A stretch of 64,000 nt of DNA from Branchiostoma lanceolatum (GCF_035083965.1 NC_089722.1:18246642-18310641); one strand, 5' to 3'; positions 36,401 to 47,999 are shown, counted from the first letter of the stretch. Made by a program: numbers and translations. Notes: generated by a model not told the origin, from the letters alone.

Positions 36401-39400
36401 AGACAGGATTCCTAGTGCTTGTGTCAATGGAGACAATTATCTAAGGTCCTAACAATGGTCACATTGGCCAGATGGTCATGTTTGACTATATCAATGGCCA
36501 GGTAATCCTTATGTAGAGGTGGTCACTTGTACAGGTTGACTGTGTATCTTACTGGTACTTTGAAACTAAGAGCTGTTTTTTCCCCTGGCACAGTGGAACT
36601 TCCCCCTCCTGATGCAGGCGTGGAAACTCGGCCCGGCTCTCTCCACGGGCAACGTCGTCGTGATGAAACCTGCGGAACAGACGCCGCTCACGGCACTGTA
36701 CGTGGCTCAGCTCGCTAAGGAGGTACGGTGAAATGCTTCTCCCTTAATACTAGTTCATGGGAGATTATTATCAAAATTTCAAGGAAGAAACAGCAGTTTC
36801 TGTTGTTTTATTACCTCAAAATTGTAAAAATCACACATTTCTGTTGGGACACCATTTCAGTTTCAGTTTAATTGGTAACAACTTGCATGTAACAAATGTA
36901 CAAGTCACACGAAATATGTTGAAACTACAGTAAAAACGATCTTAATATACAATAAACATTAGAGTTAAAAAGCAACAACAGCAATCAATATGAAATCTAT
37001 ACAAATTAAAATATAAGCTCTAGGGATTCTTCTTGGACAACAACTTCAGAGCACGCGGCATTGACATATTTCCCACATTGCATCCCACTACGCCTATGCA
37101 GTTTAAACCATGATCTGCCTTATTGTCCTGTGTTGCAGGCTGGCTTCCCCCCAGGTGTGCTCAACCTGATCCCAGGCTACGGCCCGACCGCCGGGGCAGC
37201 CATCGCTGAGCATCCCGAGATCGAGAAGGTCGCCTTCACAGGGTCAACTGAGGTACAACAGTTCATTTGACTTTGTTTTATTATGGAGGAGGGATTAATT
37301 TATACCAGCACCAAGGACAAGGGTATCACCATACAGGTTTCAAGGTCATTTAGCACCAGGGACATGGGGAGTTACAATACAGGTTTCAAGGTCATTCAGC
37401 ACCAGGGACAGGGCAGTCACAATACATGTTTCAAGGTCATTCAGCACCAGGGACAGGGATGTCACAAGACTAATTTCCAGGTCATTCAGCACCAGGGACA
37501 GGGCAGTCACAATACATGTTTCAAGGTCATTCAGCACCAGGGACAGGGATGTAACAAGACTGGTTTCCAGGTCATTCAGCACCAAGGACAGGGGGAGTTA
37601 CAATACAGGTTTCAAGGCCATTCAGCACCAGGGACAGGGCAGTCACAATACAGGTTTCAAGGTCATTCAGCACCAAGGACAGGGGGAGTTACAATACAGG
37701 TTTCAAGGTCATTCAGCACCAAGGACAGGGGGAGTTACAATTCAGGTTTCAAGGTCATTCTGCTCCAGGTACAGGGGGAGTTACAATACAGGTTTCAAGG
37801 TTATTTAGTACCAAGGATAGGGGAGTCACAATACAGGTTTCAGAGATTGGTTCCTCCGTTATCCCAAAGAAGACCAGAGGAATGATCAAAATCAACAAGA
37901 GAAAGACTTTGTACTGTAAATTTATGATACTGTAAATGTTGAAATTGTCATGGGTGCTTTTTGGTCTGTAATTATTTTATTTTTGGTTTTCGCAGTTCAC
38001 CACAAACTTAAAACCACCACAAACATGCTTGTTCCTCCAGCTTGCCTATTCACTTGTTTCAACTGCAAACTTAAAACCACAACCAACACTCCATTTTCTC
38101 CCTACCAGACCTGTTGAAATTTATAATCTGCCTTTAGGTTGGGAAGATTATCCAGCGCTCTGCTGCCGACAACCTGAAGAGGGTGACGCTCGAGCTGGGA
38201 GGGAAGAGCCCCAACGTTGTGTTTGCCGACACTGACTGTAAGTTGCTGGTTGCCTCCTTGTATGAAGGCTTTGTTTTCAGTGTGTTAGTACTATATGTTT
38301 GCTTGTGACGTTGTGTGTCCGTATTTCCACATCCTAAACATATGTACATATATAGGCACGTCTCACCACAGAGTGACAGGAGGTAAAGGCCAAAAGCTCA
38401 GCGTTGCAGGAGTGAAATAAGGTGGTAAATTTAGTTGATGTATCAAACTTGGCTTAGACAGCTGATAGACATTCCAGGTCACGGGGTCAATAGAAGAGGC
38501 CACTAATTCACAAATTTTATGTCGAAATTCCTCTTCAACACTTTGTTCTTATTCAGAGAACCGGGAAATAAGATTGGTGCCTGGCCTAGTAGTGAAAATA
38601 TGGATGAAATGAAATTTGGGATATGTGGCTAGAACTTACTGAAAGAGTGATTTTTTGCCCCCTTGCTGCTTTCTTTGCCACCGCTGCAGAATATCTATAT
38701 TTTTACTGTTGTTTTCCTGACAGTGGACTATGCCGTGGAAAAGTCTCACTTCGGCCTGTTCTTCAACATGGGCCAGTGCTGCTGCGCCGGCAGCAGGATC
38801 TACGTCGAGGACAAGGTGTACGACGAGTTCGTCAGGAGAAGCACCGAGAGGGCCAAGAGGAGGACCGTGGGAAACCCCTTCGACCCCAACAGCGAGCAAG
38901 GGCCTCAGGTCAGACCAACATGGCAGTCAGGATTCACTCATTCATTTTTCATAATGACTAAGCACCTGTCACACATAGTCAGCCATGGTTGGGAGTAAAG
39001 CCCCTAGCCTGTCACACACAGCTGACCATGGCCTCCCAGACTTCTCCAGACCATGGTTGGGAGTTAGTTGTGACCAAGGTCATCTGTGGTTGGGAGTTGT
39101 TTGACGAGGTTGCCTTTGTTTTCTGATTTGCCCATAGTTATTTAAATATACTGTCAGTAGAGACTGGCAGGAACTGAGTGAGTGTGGGTCAGTGGGAAAA
39201 TGGTCACACTTGCCAGAGTAACAGGATATAGAGTTCAGAGGTGGTAGAACTGTATCAGACATGACAGACATTCCAGGTCATAGGGTCAATGGAAGAGGCT
39301 ACAAATCCAGGGGGAGGTATTGTTTTGATCTGTCTATTTGTGTTTTTTCATACGTCAGTCAAGTTCACCATTTAAGTTATCAATGGACACATGTAATGTT

Positions 39401-42173
39401 AATCAAAACTTTGTTTGCAGAATCAACGAACTATAATCAAATTTTATGTTGAAATTCCTCTTCAACACTTTGTTCTTATTCAGAAAACCAGGGAATAAGA
39501 TGGGTGCCTGGTTTAGAAGGGGAAAATATGGGTGAATTGACATTTGGGATATGTGGCTAGAACTTATTGACAGATTGATATATATTTTTTTGCCCCCTTG
39601 CTGCTTTCTTTGGCACTGCCACAGAATTTCAGTATGGTTGGGAGTTGTTTGACGAGGTTGCCTTTGTTTTCTGATTTGCCCATAGTTATTTAAATATACT
39701 GTCAGTAGAGACTGGCAGGAACTGAGTGAGTGTGGGTCAGTGGGAAAATGGTCACACTTGCCAGAGTAACAGGATATAGAGTTCAGAGGTGGTAGAACTA
39801 GTCATGTATCAGACATGACAGACATTCCAGGTCATAGGGTCAATGGAAGAGGCTACAAATCCAGGGGGAGGTATTGTTTTTGATCTGTCTATTTGTGTTT
39901 TTTCATATGTCAGTCAAGTTCACCATTTAAGTTATCAATGGACACATGTAATGTTAATCAAAACTTTGTTGGCAGAATCAACGAACTATAATCAACGAGA
40001 CATAGATTAATGTGAGATCATTTATCTTTTGTTCAGTGACTGCATTTCTTTATGAAACATTAACTGTACTTTCTTGAACAGATTGATGAGGAGCAGATGA
40101 ACAAGATCATTGAACTGATCGAGAGCGGTAAGAAGGAAGGCGCGACACTGAACTGCGGCGGGGACAGGGCGGGAGATAGGGGGTACTTCATCCAGCCAAC
40201 CGTTTTCTCCGACGTTCAGGATGGCATGAGGATCAACAACGAGGAGGTTAGGCCACACACAAACTTTTTTGTTTTTCTTATTTTTTATTTCTAACGAGTT
40301 TTGAATTGTGCAAGGTTGTGAATATTTCATTTTCATGTATCCATTTATACAGGGAAAATATACTAGGGTAACAAGCCTGTTTTTCAGGTATCCCTGATAT
40401 TAAAAACTAAAAACACAACTAGCACTTATTACATAATAACATAATAACCAACAATATCGCCACATTACATATATAGAACCTTTATAGATGTTGTGATAAA
40501 GGTAATATCTAAAACTCCCAGTTTCTTTACACATATAAAGTTACCCACATTGGATCTTGGTTTCTTTCTGTTGCTGTAGATTTTCGGACCTGTACAGCAG
40601 ATTGCCCGCTTTAAGGACATAGACGAGGTTGTGGAGCGTGCCAACCTCAACACCTACGGTCTGGCCGCCAGCGTGTTCACCTCCAACATCGACAGGGCCA
40701 TCTACATGGCAAACTCCCTCCGCGGGGGGACTGTCTGGTATGTACAGCACTTGGCATACTTGTAAGCCACATATTGTTACCGGGGTACTAGCTGTTTCTA
40801 TATATGTTATGTTTGTACATGTATGTTTGCAGCTGTTTTGGAATGTTGGTAGTTATTTAGGTATGAACCGTGGTGATTCTGAGCACCGTAGCAGTATTTT
40901 TAGGTTTTGGAGAATTATAGATCGACACCCTCACCTTGAAGGTATTGTGGCACAGCCATTAAATCAGCTGTCATTTTCCTAATGAGTAGCCTGTGTCATT
41001 CAAGCTGGAGCAAATTAGCTGCTCTTGAAGCAGAGGTCAGCTCTGGCTTTCTACACTGCCTTCAAGTTTTACTGTCTACTTGAGTAAGCACTGTTTTGAT
41101 AGTTTCTAGGCTGTACATGTAGTACCATCATGGGTCACTAGTCTGTGCTTCAGTACCGCCTGAACATATTATGACTATGTCTAGTACTTGTTAATGATAA
41201 CAACATACAATGTTCACTTATGCTAATTTTGTCACCTGCTTACAATTTTTCTGCGACATGAATCACACGGACACTACAACGTGAATTGGTCCGTATTTGC
41301 TAGCAAACTCTTACATGTATTTCTGGTTTACATTAAATTTTGTTCTATCCAGGGTGAACACCTACGACGTGTTTGATGCTGCGGCTCCCTTTGGGGGCTT
41401 TAAACAGTCGGGGTCTGGACGTGAACTGGGAGAGTACGGACTGGAGGCCTACACGGAAGTCAAAACTGTAAGTCAATTCTAAAAACTGTATGTGCATTAT
41501 GCATTTATCCTACGTACGCAATGTACATGTACAGTAGTCAAATTTCATGCATAGCCAGTAAATAAACTGCCTTTAGTCGTAACACACCAGTTTTGTACAG
41601 TAAGTATACGGGCTGTGTAAGACCAGACTGATAGGCTTGATCCTCTCACACCGGGATGGACCCGTTCTCTTTTCGATAAGGAGTCAATGGAAGAGGAACT
41701 TATTCATAGGGTCGGAGGTATTGTTTTAAGTCTGTTTGTTTGTATTTTCTCATATGCTTGTCACATTTACCGCAGAGTGAGTGGTCAGTGGATATATGTA
41801 ATGTTAATCACACCTTATTTGCATAATTGATAAACTACAATTGAACAATACATACGAGGAACTCTAGATATTTTACGGTGGCGTGAGATGTCTGAACACT
41901 TGTGGTATTGTGTGTGTCTGTGTGTGTTTGTCTGTCGGTGTGTTTTTTGTGTCTCCAGATATTGTAGTCAGCATAACTCAAGAACCTTTGGATGGATTAC
42001 AATAATATTTGGTATGTGGGTAAGTCTTGGGAAGACAAAGGTCAAGGACAATTTTGGACCCCCTGGTATGTGACCTTGGTATTGAAGCAGAACTTACAGT
42101 TTCAGTACCTTTATTTGATTTTTTGTCGTGTTTTCTCCAGGTGACCATCAGGATCCCACAGAAGAACGCTTGA
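27466..42173 (+). CDS. ALDH2: Mitochondrial aldehyde dehydrogenase, ALDH2 type (14 exons, 516 aa)
   Basis: NAD-dependent oxidation of acetaldehyde and other aldehydes in the mitochondrial matrix. Exons: 27466-27579, 32721-32825, 33051-33191, 33845-33924, 34335-34384, 35061-35122, 36594-36722, 37139-37252, 38138-38237, 38724-38908, 40082-40246, 40580-40737, 41353-41467, 42141-42173. All junctions are GT-AG and the sum, 1551 nt, is in frame; human ALDH2 is 517 aa. The first 20-odd residues ([15 protein letters not shown]...) are basic and free of acids, as a matrix-targeting peptide. The active site is complete: IIPWNFP for cofactor binding, FTGSTE, the general-base Glu in LELGGKSP (about 284), and the nucleophile as the middle Cys of GQCCCAGS (about 318). 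The tail Glu altered in the human ALDH2*2 allele is present (AYTEVKT, about 503). The leader peptide argues against cytosolic ALDH1A. ALDH1B1 cannot be told apart, because that vertebrate copy is thought to derive from ALDH2. Confidence 0.96.
28139..28342. mobile_element. Foldback insertion with a perfect 75-bp hairpin
   Basis: The arms at 28137-28211 and 28235-28309 are exact reverse complements over 75 bp, separated by a 23-nt loop. A further 33 bp on the right leads to a second copy of atccctttaacat; the first is at 28126-28138 and the second at 28343-28355. The 13-bp duplication bounds the insertion. Zero mismatches in the arms suggest a recent insertion or gene conversion. Confidence 0.85.
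28729..28786. repeat. (ACTC)n microsatellite
   Basis: A nearly pure ACTC tetranucleotide tract, in ALDH2 intron 1. Confidence 0.95.
29461..29608 (-). mobile_element. SINE, same family as 3684-3958, reverse orientation
   Basis: On the - strand there is an A box (tggcctaagggg) and a B box (ggttcaaaccc). The body motifs agttaaacacat and accagtggactac are shared with the copy at 3684-3958. The end is truncated and no target duplication was found. Confidence 0.65.
30374..31724. mobile_element. 1.35 kb inverted-repeat element, CAGTCAAACCTGCC family
   Basis: The ends read CAGTCAAACCTGCC and GGCAGGTTTGACTG, followed inward on both sides by ggcgaccac / gtggtcacc-type motifs with several internal direct copies of 'ggtggtcgcc'. 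TA flanks each side (30372-30373 and 31725-31726). A 107-codon open frame at 30875-31198 has no recognisable transposase motif. Shorter relatives are at 36329-36542 and about 51271-51340. Confidence 0.78.
33179..33480 (+). repeat. Decayed direct copies of the ALDH2 exon 3 donor region
   Basis: The exon 3 end and donor (ggagtacctggct|gtaagg) recur as agagtgcctggcagtaagt near 33256, accaggcagcaagt near 33374 and ggagtacctggcagttagtg at 33431. The first and last are both followed by cagttatacactt. Spacing is irregular (about 60-115 bp). Confidence 0.7.
34452..34691. mobile_element. Harbinger-like MITE
   Basis: The ends read GGCCACACC and GGTGTGGCC with further inner pairing. They are flanked by TTA on the left and TAA on the right, as for 3-bp TWA target duplications of PIF/Harbinger elements. 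The superfamily assignment is inferred from ends only. In ALDH2 intron 5. Confidence 0.55.
35335..35893. mobile_element. TTAA-flanked (piggyBac-like) MITE, 559 bp
   Basis: Long inverted ends start ATCAGGACCCCTAT and end with a near complement. The pairing extends more than 60 bp, including gctcgcgaaaggggc. TTAA flanks both sides at 35331-35334 and 35894-35897. There is no transposase; in ALDH2 intron 6. Confidence 0.85.
36020..36167 (+). repeat. Tandem duplication, about 72-bp period
   Basis: Two nearly identical copies start aacccacttaac at about 36025 and aacccgcttaac at about 36097, each running through ttagcccataaatgtg. Confidence 0.88.
36329..36542. mobile_element. Short CAGTCAAA-family MITE
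   Basis: The ends are cagtcaaaactgcc and aggttgactg, with inner gaccac / gtggtcac pairing. It is a 214-bp relative of the 30374-31724 element. In ALDH2 intron 6, ending about 50 bp before exon 7. Confidence 0.7.
37320..37860 (+). repeat. 45-bp minisatellite in ALDH2 intron 8
   Basis: About 12 units with core ggtcattcagcaccaggg and alternating 'gagttacaatacag' or 'cagtcacaatacat' spacers; adjacent units are 45 bp apart. Because 45 is a multiple of three, a 200-codon frame and a - strand frame stay open through it. Neither is a gene. Confidence 0.92.
38461..39997 (+). repeat. Segmental duplication spanning ALDH2 introns 9 and 10
   Basis: A 3' piece of intron 9 (38461-38695; motifs acattccaggtca and tcaacactttgttcttattc) is repeated in intron 10 at about 39268-39630. 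A second block starting tggttgggagttgtttgacg is at 39087 and again 548 bp later at 39635, staying similar to about 39997. Exon 10 (38724-38908) itself is not duplicated. Confidence 0.85.
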
Positions 42174-42948
42174 GATGATGCAGAACTCAACACCGCACTA
42201 CTGGACCCCCCGCTTTGTAGTGCTACAGCCTAATGCTGTAGTCAGAGCCACACAAAGGGGTTGTTTGAGATTTCGGAGTACAAATGTACTAACATGTGTA
42301 ATTCTAACACGGGAGACAATTTCAAGGCTTTTTGTCTTTGCGCTTATTTATCTGTTAAACGTGGATCATTGAGAAGCACCTTGAATTAATATAGGAAAGT
42401 TGGTATGTGGTCTACACTAAAAATCATGCTTTTCCCTGCATTCCAGTAACTCAATCCCTGTAACATGTATGCTCAGCACAGGTAATTCCATAGAAATGGT
42501 GAACCATTGTGAGTTTTTTTGTTGGAGTTTAGAGTGAATATACTACTTAATACTGTAATTCTTGATTTGTTAATTGTAACTTAATTTTAGCTGATTTAGC
42601 AAAATTTCATCATTGCAAATGTTTCATCACTAATATTTGAGACAGAAATTTTGTTCCCACCATTAAAATGAAGTGCCCTGACCCACTCCATTTCCCCCAA
42701 ACCGCTATATTTTCCTGCCGCTATATTAAAGTGATTTACAGTAGTACACACCTATCTAATTTCCTGGTTCTTTGATCTAAAACAACGTGCTGAAGAGGAA
42801 TTTCAACATCAAAACAGAGTCAGAGTGAAAGTCTATAGTACACAAAAGGGAGCGAATATAGTTAGATGCAACTTTCCCCCTAGCCCTCTGTTTTATCTTG
42901 TCATCTTGCATTGCAAATTTTAGCTGATTCTTGTCTGACAACCAAGAA

Positions 42949-42954
42949 AATAAA
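42949..42954 (+). terminator. Candidate ALDH2 poly(A) signal
   Basis: AATAAA lies 776 bp after the ALDH2 stop codon on the same strand. It is one plausible hexamer; another ATAAA-rich site is near 43790. Confidence 0.35.
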
Positions 42955-44429
42955 TTGATGTGACCTAATGCATATATCCCTACAAAATATAGATTTGATA
43001 TCATCAGGACAATTATGAAAGACTAGTTACAAGTAAATGTGCCTTTTTGTTAAAAAAAATTGTGTATTTTCAAACATAATCAGATCAGATGATACATATA
43101 TTCACATCGGAGTGTTGATATATGCTGTACTTTAATCTTTCTCTGAATTATGCTTATGAAAATATATATGCTTTCTTTTGCAAAGTGGTTATATTCTTAT
43201 GGGAGAAATATTTGGTCAGCACTACAGACATGTATTTTCAAACATATTCAGAATGATGATACATATACCGACATAGAAATGTTGGTATGCACTGTACCTA
43301 AATCTATCTGTGAATTATGTTTATGGGAATATATATAAAAAACATTTTGCTTCTTTTTGATGATTATTTTCTCATGGGTGGCATGTTTAGTCTCTTGTGT
43401 CTTTTTCTCAGTGTAAGGCCACAGCAAGTAGATTTTACGGATGACATCCCTGCAGACTCCAAATTTGATGTGAGAGTGAAACAAGAGCTTTTAAAAAAAG
43501 CTGGCGTTTCGGCTATGTTTATGAGTGTGAATTCTCTTTTCCCTTTACTTGAAGTAAAATCTGCCAGAGGAAGTCACTCAAGGGCTGTTTAGTCTATAAG
43601 AAAAATTGTCATTTTGGGAAATGAGTACTGTTTTAATAGAGAAAGGCAGATTGGGGAAAGCAATTTTGAAGTTACGTCACTAAGTGCTTTTGAAAAAGCT
43701 GGTCTTGGCCTACAACTTGTACTTATTTGTAAAATGTATAATAGGCTCATTATAAAAGCTATCAATGTAATTAAATGTACATGGCACGCAATAAAACATA
43801 AAATTTGAAAAAGTACCATCAGCACTATGGTAATTAAGTGAAATAGAAGTTCATAACAGCTAAGGTTCTATCTAAAATGACTACCAAATGTCAAACAAAT
43901 CAACAGCTACCTCATCCGTATTATTCTGGTTTCCGCATTTACAACATTTCTTCCTTATTTTCCTGGGTAATTTTGCTAAAATTCATGAAAATTCCCATAG
44001 TTTTGTGCCGAGGGGCGCCACTTTCCACGTCCGTGTTGTCTGAATGAAGTCGATACTGAACAATGGAGCATTTGCTACTGTAACAAAGAATCGCTGTTTT
44101 GCAAACAACATCAAGAGCCTCTGTTTACATCGGGGATAGAAGTTTAGTGGCGAGTGTTTTGCAAGAATCATCTTACCGCGCATAGGAGCCGCTGCACGGT
44201 ATTTTCCATTACAATGAACAGAAAAATTCGAATGCCGGGTTTGGAATCTATGAAGTCCTGTTCATAAGACAAAGGCCTTGTATATATTAAATGAATATTT
44301 AAAAATAACAAATATAAAATATTTCTTTATTTATTAATGAAAAAAAATGATATTCATAAATATGATATTGATAGATTAATATAATATCAATATATATTTT
44401 TGATATTCAATATCTAAAAAGAAAAAAAA

Positions 44430-44510
44430 ATCCATGCACGGACACGAACCCGGATCTTCTGGGTCCAAAGTGCTTCGCGTTGCCAGATCGGCCAAGCTGC
44501 GGTGCTTATA
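44430..44510 (-). other. tRNA-like segment, degenerate
   Basis: On the - strand there is an A box (tggccgatctgg) and a B box (gggttcgtgtcc) at tRNA-like spacing. The segment is followed at once by a run of nine T, a pol III stop. The acceptor and anticodon stems do not pair properly, so a working tRNA is unlikely. It may be a tRNA pseudogene or a SINE head. Confidence 0.4.
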
Positions 44511-45552
44511 CACGTAATGCTATAACCTCATTATATGGTATCATTTATGCCGATTTTTGGTCGTTTTCTTGACGAAATCATTTTTTTTCTTCTGCAATCT
44601 TGTGGAATAGATGTAATATGGTCATTTTTCAGGATATCAAAGTCCGAAACCACAATGCAATGATATTTCCGAACAGTTGTAGCAGTTACATGCGGTCGCC
44701 GTCCTGTGTCACATGCAAATCTAGCCTGCCTGCCTTTTCGTGCTCTCTTGCCATATAAGGCAACGGCTATACAAGGATTTGAGAACGTATTGCCATATAA
44801 GGTCTTATTGTGTGCGACACAGTGTTGAACCAAGCTTTCCTGGTTCCTTCCTTGAAGGTAAAAGCCAGGACAATGCGTCCCGGCGCGCATGCGCCGAAAC
44901 GCAAAAAAGATGGGCACAAGAAAATAAGATGCCTTAAGTTTCAATATAGAGACCATAAACATTGTAACATGACTTGAAGTGACAAAACAGTGGTATGGCA
45001 GCCGACAAGTGTTTTATTCCTGTATTCAAGATCTAGAAGTGCAGAAAGTGATGCCCATTTTAGCCTTTTTAGTTAACTTGTCGACGATGTTTGAACAAAT
45101 TTGGTGTAGTTATCCGGCATTGGTGACAATTCGCCGCATAGATATGCAGAGTCACTAACAATGAAGTGAATGGGAACTGGTTTGGGATTTGGGGATTCGG
45201 TGCAATTAAATGGAGTGTGCGTTTATCCGTTGTGCTATTAAGTGGCTTCTATGTGAAATCAAGAAAAATCTTTTGTGCACACGGAAGGTGATCCAGGAGG
45301 AGCAAAAACATCACATATCAATTACAAGCATTACTGAGCAAGTGCCAAGCGAATATTGTTTGCAAAATCCTCAAATTTGGCGCTTGAAACTGCGAATTTC
45401 TTTAAAATATAAAAGAATCCGCAACTGCCAAGTGGTGCAATTGCCAAATGGTGCAGTTTATTCAGTAGAAAGAAAAACTTGTCAGTTTCCTGGTTTGTTT
45501 GAACTTTGTTCATTCGTGAGAAACTCAAATCGGCATACAGGCCGCTTTTTAA

Positions 45553-46040
45553 AGGCATCCAGTGCATTTTATGAGGCTTGAAACTTGAATAAAAAACTCA
45601 TTCCTACAAATAGTAGATTTCAATGACACTACATGTATTCCATTACATATCGACTTTAAAGGAGTACGATGTCGTTGTGTGGTGAGAACTGATAGAAAAT
45701 CCAAGCCCTAATAGACTGATCCAGACTGTCCATCACTATTAACGGTTCAACCAATGAGACAGTGACTGCATGTCCGTCATATATTTGCATTTTTATGTTT
45801 TAATTTTGCATTTCAACGTTTTGACGGAGGTGGGTGGGGCTATGGTATCGGTCTATTTACACTAGGCGCGTGTAACTAAAAGATTACCATGTAGCTTATT
45901 CTTGTGCCGCTTTTGAGCACTTTTGATACGAAATCCGTATGCAAATGTGGTGAACAGTGGCATTAAATGCCAATTTCATAAAGACTACAGCAACTAGAAT
46001 ATTCCCAGTTTTCAAGCCTCATAAAATGATCTGGGTGCCT
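45553..46040. mobile_element. TTAA-flanked (piggyBac-like) MITE, 488 bp
   Basis: The ends read AGGCATCCAG and CTGGGTGCCT. The pairing continues through ttttatgaggcttgaaa, and TTAA flanks both sides (45549-45552 and 46041-46044). It shares no end sequence with the TTAA element at 35335. Confidence 0.8.
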
Positions 46041-46180
46041 TTAATGCGATGATACAGATTACACCATTTTGGCGCAGACAAGTGCATTAGGGATCGGCTA
46101 ATTTTTGTCGCAGGTCACCGAGCCTAACATGCAATGTGACAGATACGCTTGACTAACAGCCGATTTCTAAAATGCGGCAA

Positions 46181-47999
46181 GTTACTCAACCCCCCTAGTT
46201 CCAATCTAGATTGCTCAACCCTCCCTAGTTCCAATCCAAATTGCTCAAACCCTCCCTAGTTTCAATCTAGATTGCTCAACCCTCCCTAGTTCCAATCCAA
46301 ATTGCTCAAACCCTCCCTAGTTCCAATCCAAATTGCTCAACCCTCCCTAGTTCCAATCCAAGTTGCTCAACCCTCCCTAGTTCCAATCCAAATTGCTCAA
46401 CCCTCCCTAGTTCCAATCCAAGTTGCTCAAACCCTCCCTAGTTCCAATCCAAGTTGCTCAAACCCTCCCTAGTTCCAATCCAGAATGCCCGACCCTCCCT
46501 AGTTCCAGTCCAAGTTGCTCAACCCTCCCTAGTTCCAGTCCAAGTTGCTCAAACCCTCCCTAGTTTCAATCCAAGTTGCTCAACCCTCCCTAGTTTCAAT
46601 CCAAGTTGCTCAACCCTCCCTAGTTTCAATCCAAGTTGCTCAACCCTCCCTAGTTTCAATCCAAGTTGCTCAACCCTCCCTAGTTCCAATCCAAATTGCT
46701 CAACCCTCCCTAGTTCCAATCCAAGTTGCTCAAACCCTCCCTAGTTCCAATCCAAGTTGCTCAAACCCTCCCTAGTTCCAGTCCAAGTTGCTCAACCCTC
46801 CCTAGTTCCAGTCCAAGTTGCTCAAACCCTCCCTAGTTTCAATCTAAGTTGCTCAACCCTCCCTAGTTTCAATCCAAGTTGCTCAACCCTCCCTAGTTTC
46901 AATCCAAGTTGCTCAACCCTCCCTAGTTCCAATCCAGAATGCCCAACCCTCCCTAGTTCCAGTCCAAGTTGCTCAACCCTCCCTAGTTCCAGTCCAAGTT
47001 GCTCAACCCTCCCTAGTTCCAATCCAAATTGTTCAAACCCTCCCTAGTTCCAGTCGAAGTTGCTCAACCCTCCCTAGTTCCAATCCAAATTGTTCAAACC
47101 CTCCCTAGTTCCAGTCCAAGTTGCTCAACCCTCCCTAGTTCCAGTCGAAGTTGCTCAACCCTCCCTAGTTCCAGTCCAAGTTGCTCAAACCCTCCCTAGT
47201 TCCAATCCAAGTTGCTCAACCCTCCCTAGTTCCAATCCAAATTGCTCAACCCTCCCTAGTTCCAATCCAAGTTGCTCAACCCTCCCTAGTTCCAGTCCAA
47301 GTTGCTCAACCTTCCCTAGTTCCAATCCAAATTGCTCAACCCTCCCTAGTTCCAATCCAAGTTGCTCAGCCCTCCCTAGTTCCAATCCAAATTGCTCAAC
47401 CCTCCCTAGTTCCAATCCAGAATGCCCAACCCTCCCTAGTTCCAGTCGAAGTTGCTCAACCCTCCCTAGTTCCAATCCAAATTGCTCAACCCTCCACAGT
47501 TCCAATCCAAGTTGCTCAACCCTCCCTAGTTCCAATCCAAATTGCTCAACCCTCCCTAGTTCCAGTCCAAATTGCTCAACCCTCCCTAGTTCCAATCCAG
47601 AATGCCCAACCCTCCCTAGTTCCAGTCCAAGTTGCTCAACCTTCCCTAGTCCCAATCCAAATTGCTCAACCCTCCCTAGTTCCAATCCAAGTTGCTCAAC
47701 CCTCCCTAGTTCCAATCCAGAATGCCCAACCCTCCCTAGTTCCAGTCGAAGTTGCTCAACCCTCCCTAGTTCCAATCCAAATTGCTCAACCCTCCACAGT
47801 TCCAATCCAAGTTGCTCAAACCTCCCTAGTTCCAATCCAGATTGCTCAACCCTCCCTAGTTCCAATCCAAGTGGCTCAAACCCTCCCTAGTTCCAATCCA
47901 GATTGCTCAACCCTCCCTAGTTCCAATCCAAATTGCTCAAACCCTCCCTAGTTCCAATCCAAATTGTTCAAACCCTCCCTAGTTCCAATCCAAATTGCT
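46181..47999 (+). repeat. 30-bp minisatellite, about 60 units
   Basis: The unit pattern is ccctccctagttccaatcc followed by aagttgctcaa. Variants include aaattgctcaa, agaatgcccaa and a gtcgaag form, plus a one-base-longer unit with caaaccc. The unit length is a multiple of three, so open frames of up to 266 codons run through it on both strands; they are artefacts of the repeat. Lines 47401-47460 and 47701-47760 are identical, which shows a 300-bp higher-order duplication. Confidence 0.96.

Larger units (their letters stand above)
42174..45552. other. ALDH2 3' UTR and downstream gap
   Basis: The first part is probably 3' UTR, ending near AATAAA at 42949-42954. Beyond that the DNA is AT-rich, with fragments that resemble parts of ALDH2 intron 5. 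A tRNA-like segment is at 44430-44510. Open frames of up to 143 codons occur but show no domain, no neighbouring splice logic and no codon character, so none is called. Confidence 0.45.

Noticed and set aside
37283..37885. 200-codon frame rich in HQGQG repeats
   Set aside because: It is the 45-bp intronic minisatellite; its unit length is a multiple of three, so no stop arises. It lies between ALDH2 exons 8 and 9.
43317..43592. 91-codon frame after ALDH2
   Set aside because: AT-rich, no family features and no splice partner; probably chance in the downstream gap.
44430..44510. Functional tRNA gene on the - strand
   Set aside because: A and B boxes and a T run are present, but acceptor and anticodon stems do not pair; kept only as a tRNA-like segment.
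45210..45581. 123-codon frame
   Set aside because: It ends inside the TTAA MITE, has no recognisable domain and an overlapping - strand frame of similar quality; probably chance.
47090..47951. Open frames of 226-266 codons on both strands
   Set aside because: They are the 30-bp minisatellite read in different frames; every frame is a 10-residue repeat with no domain.
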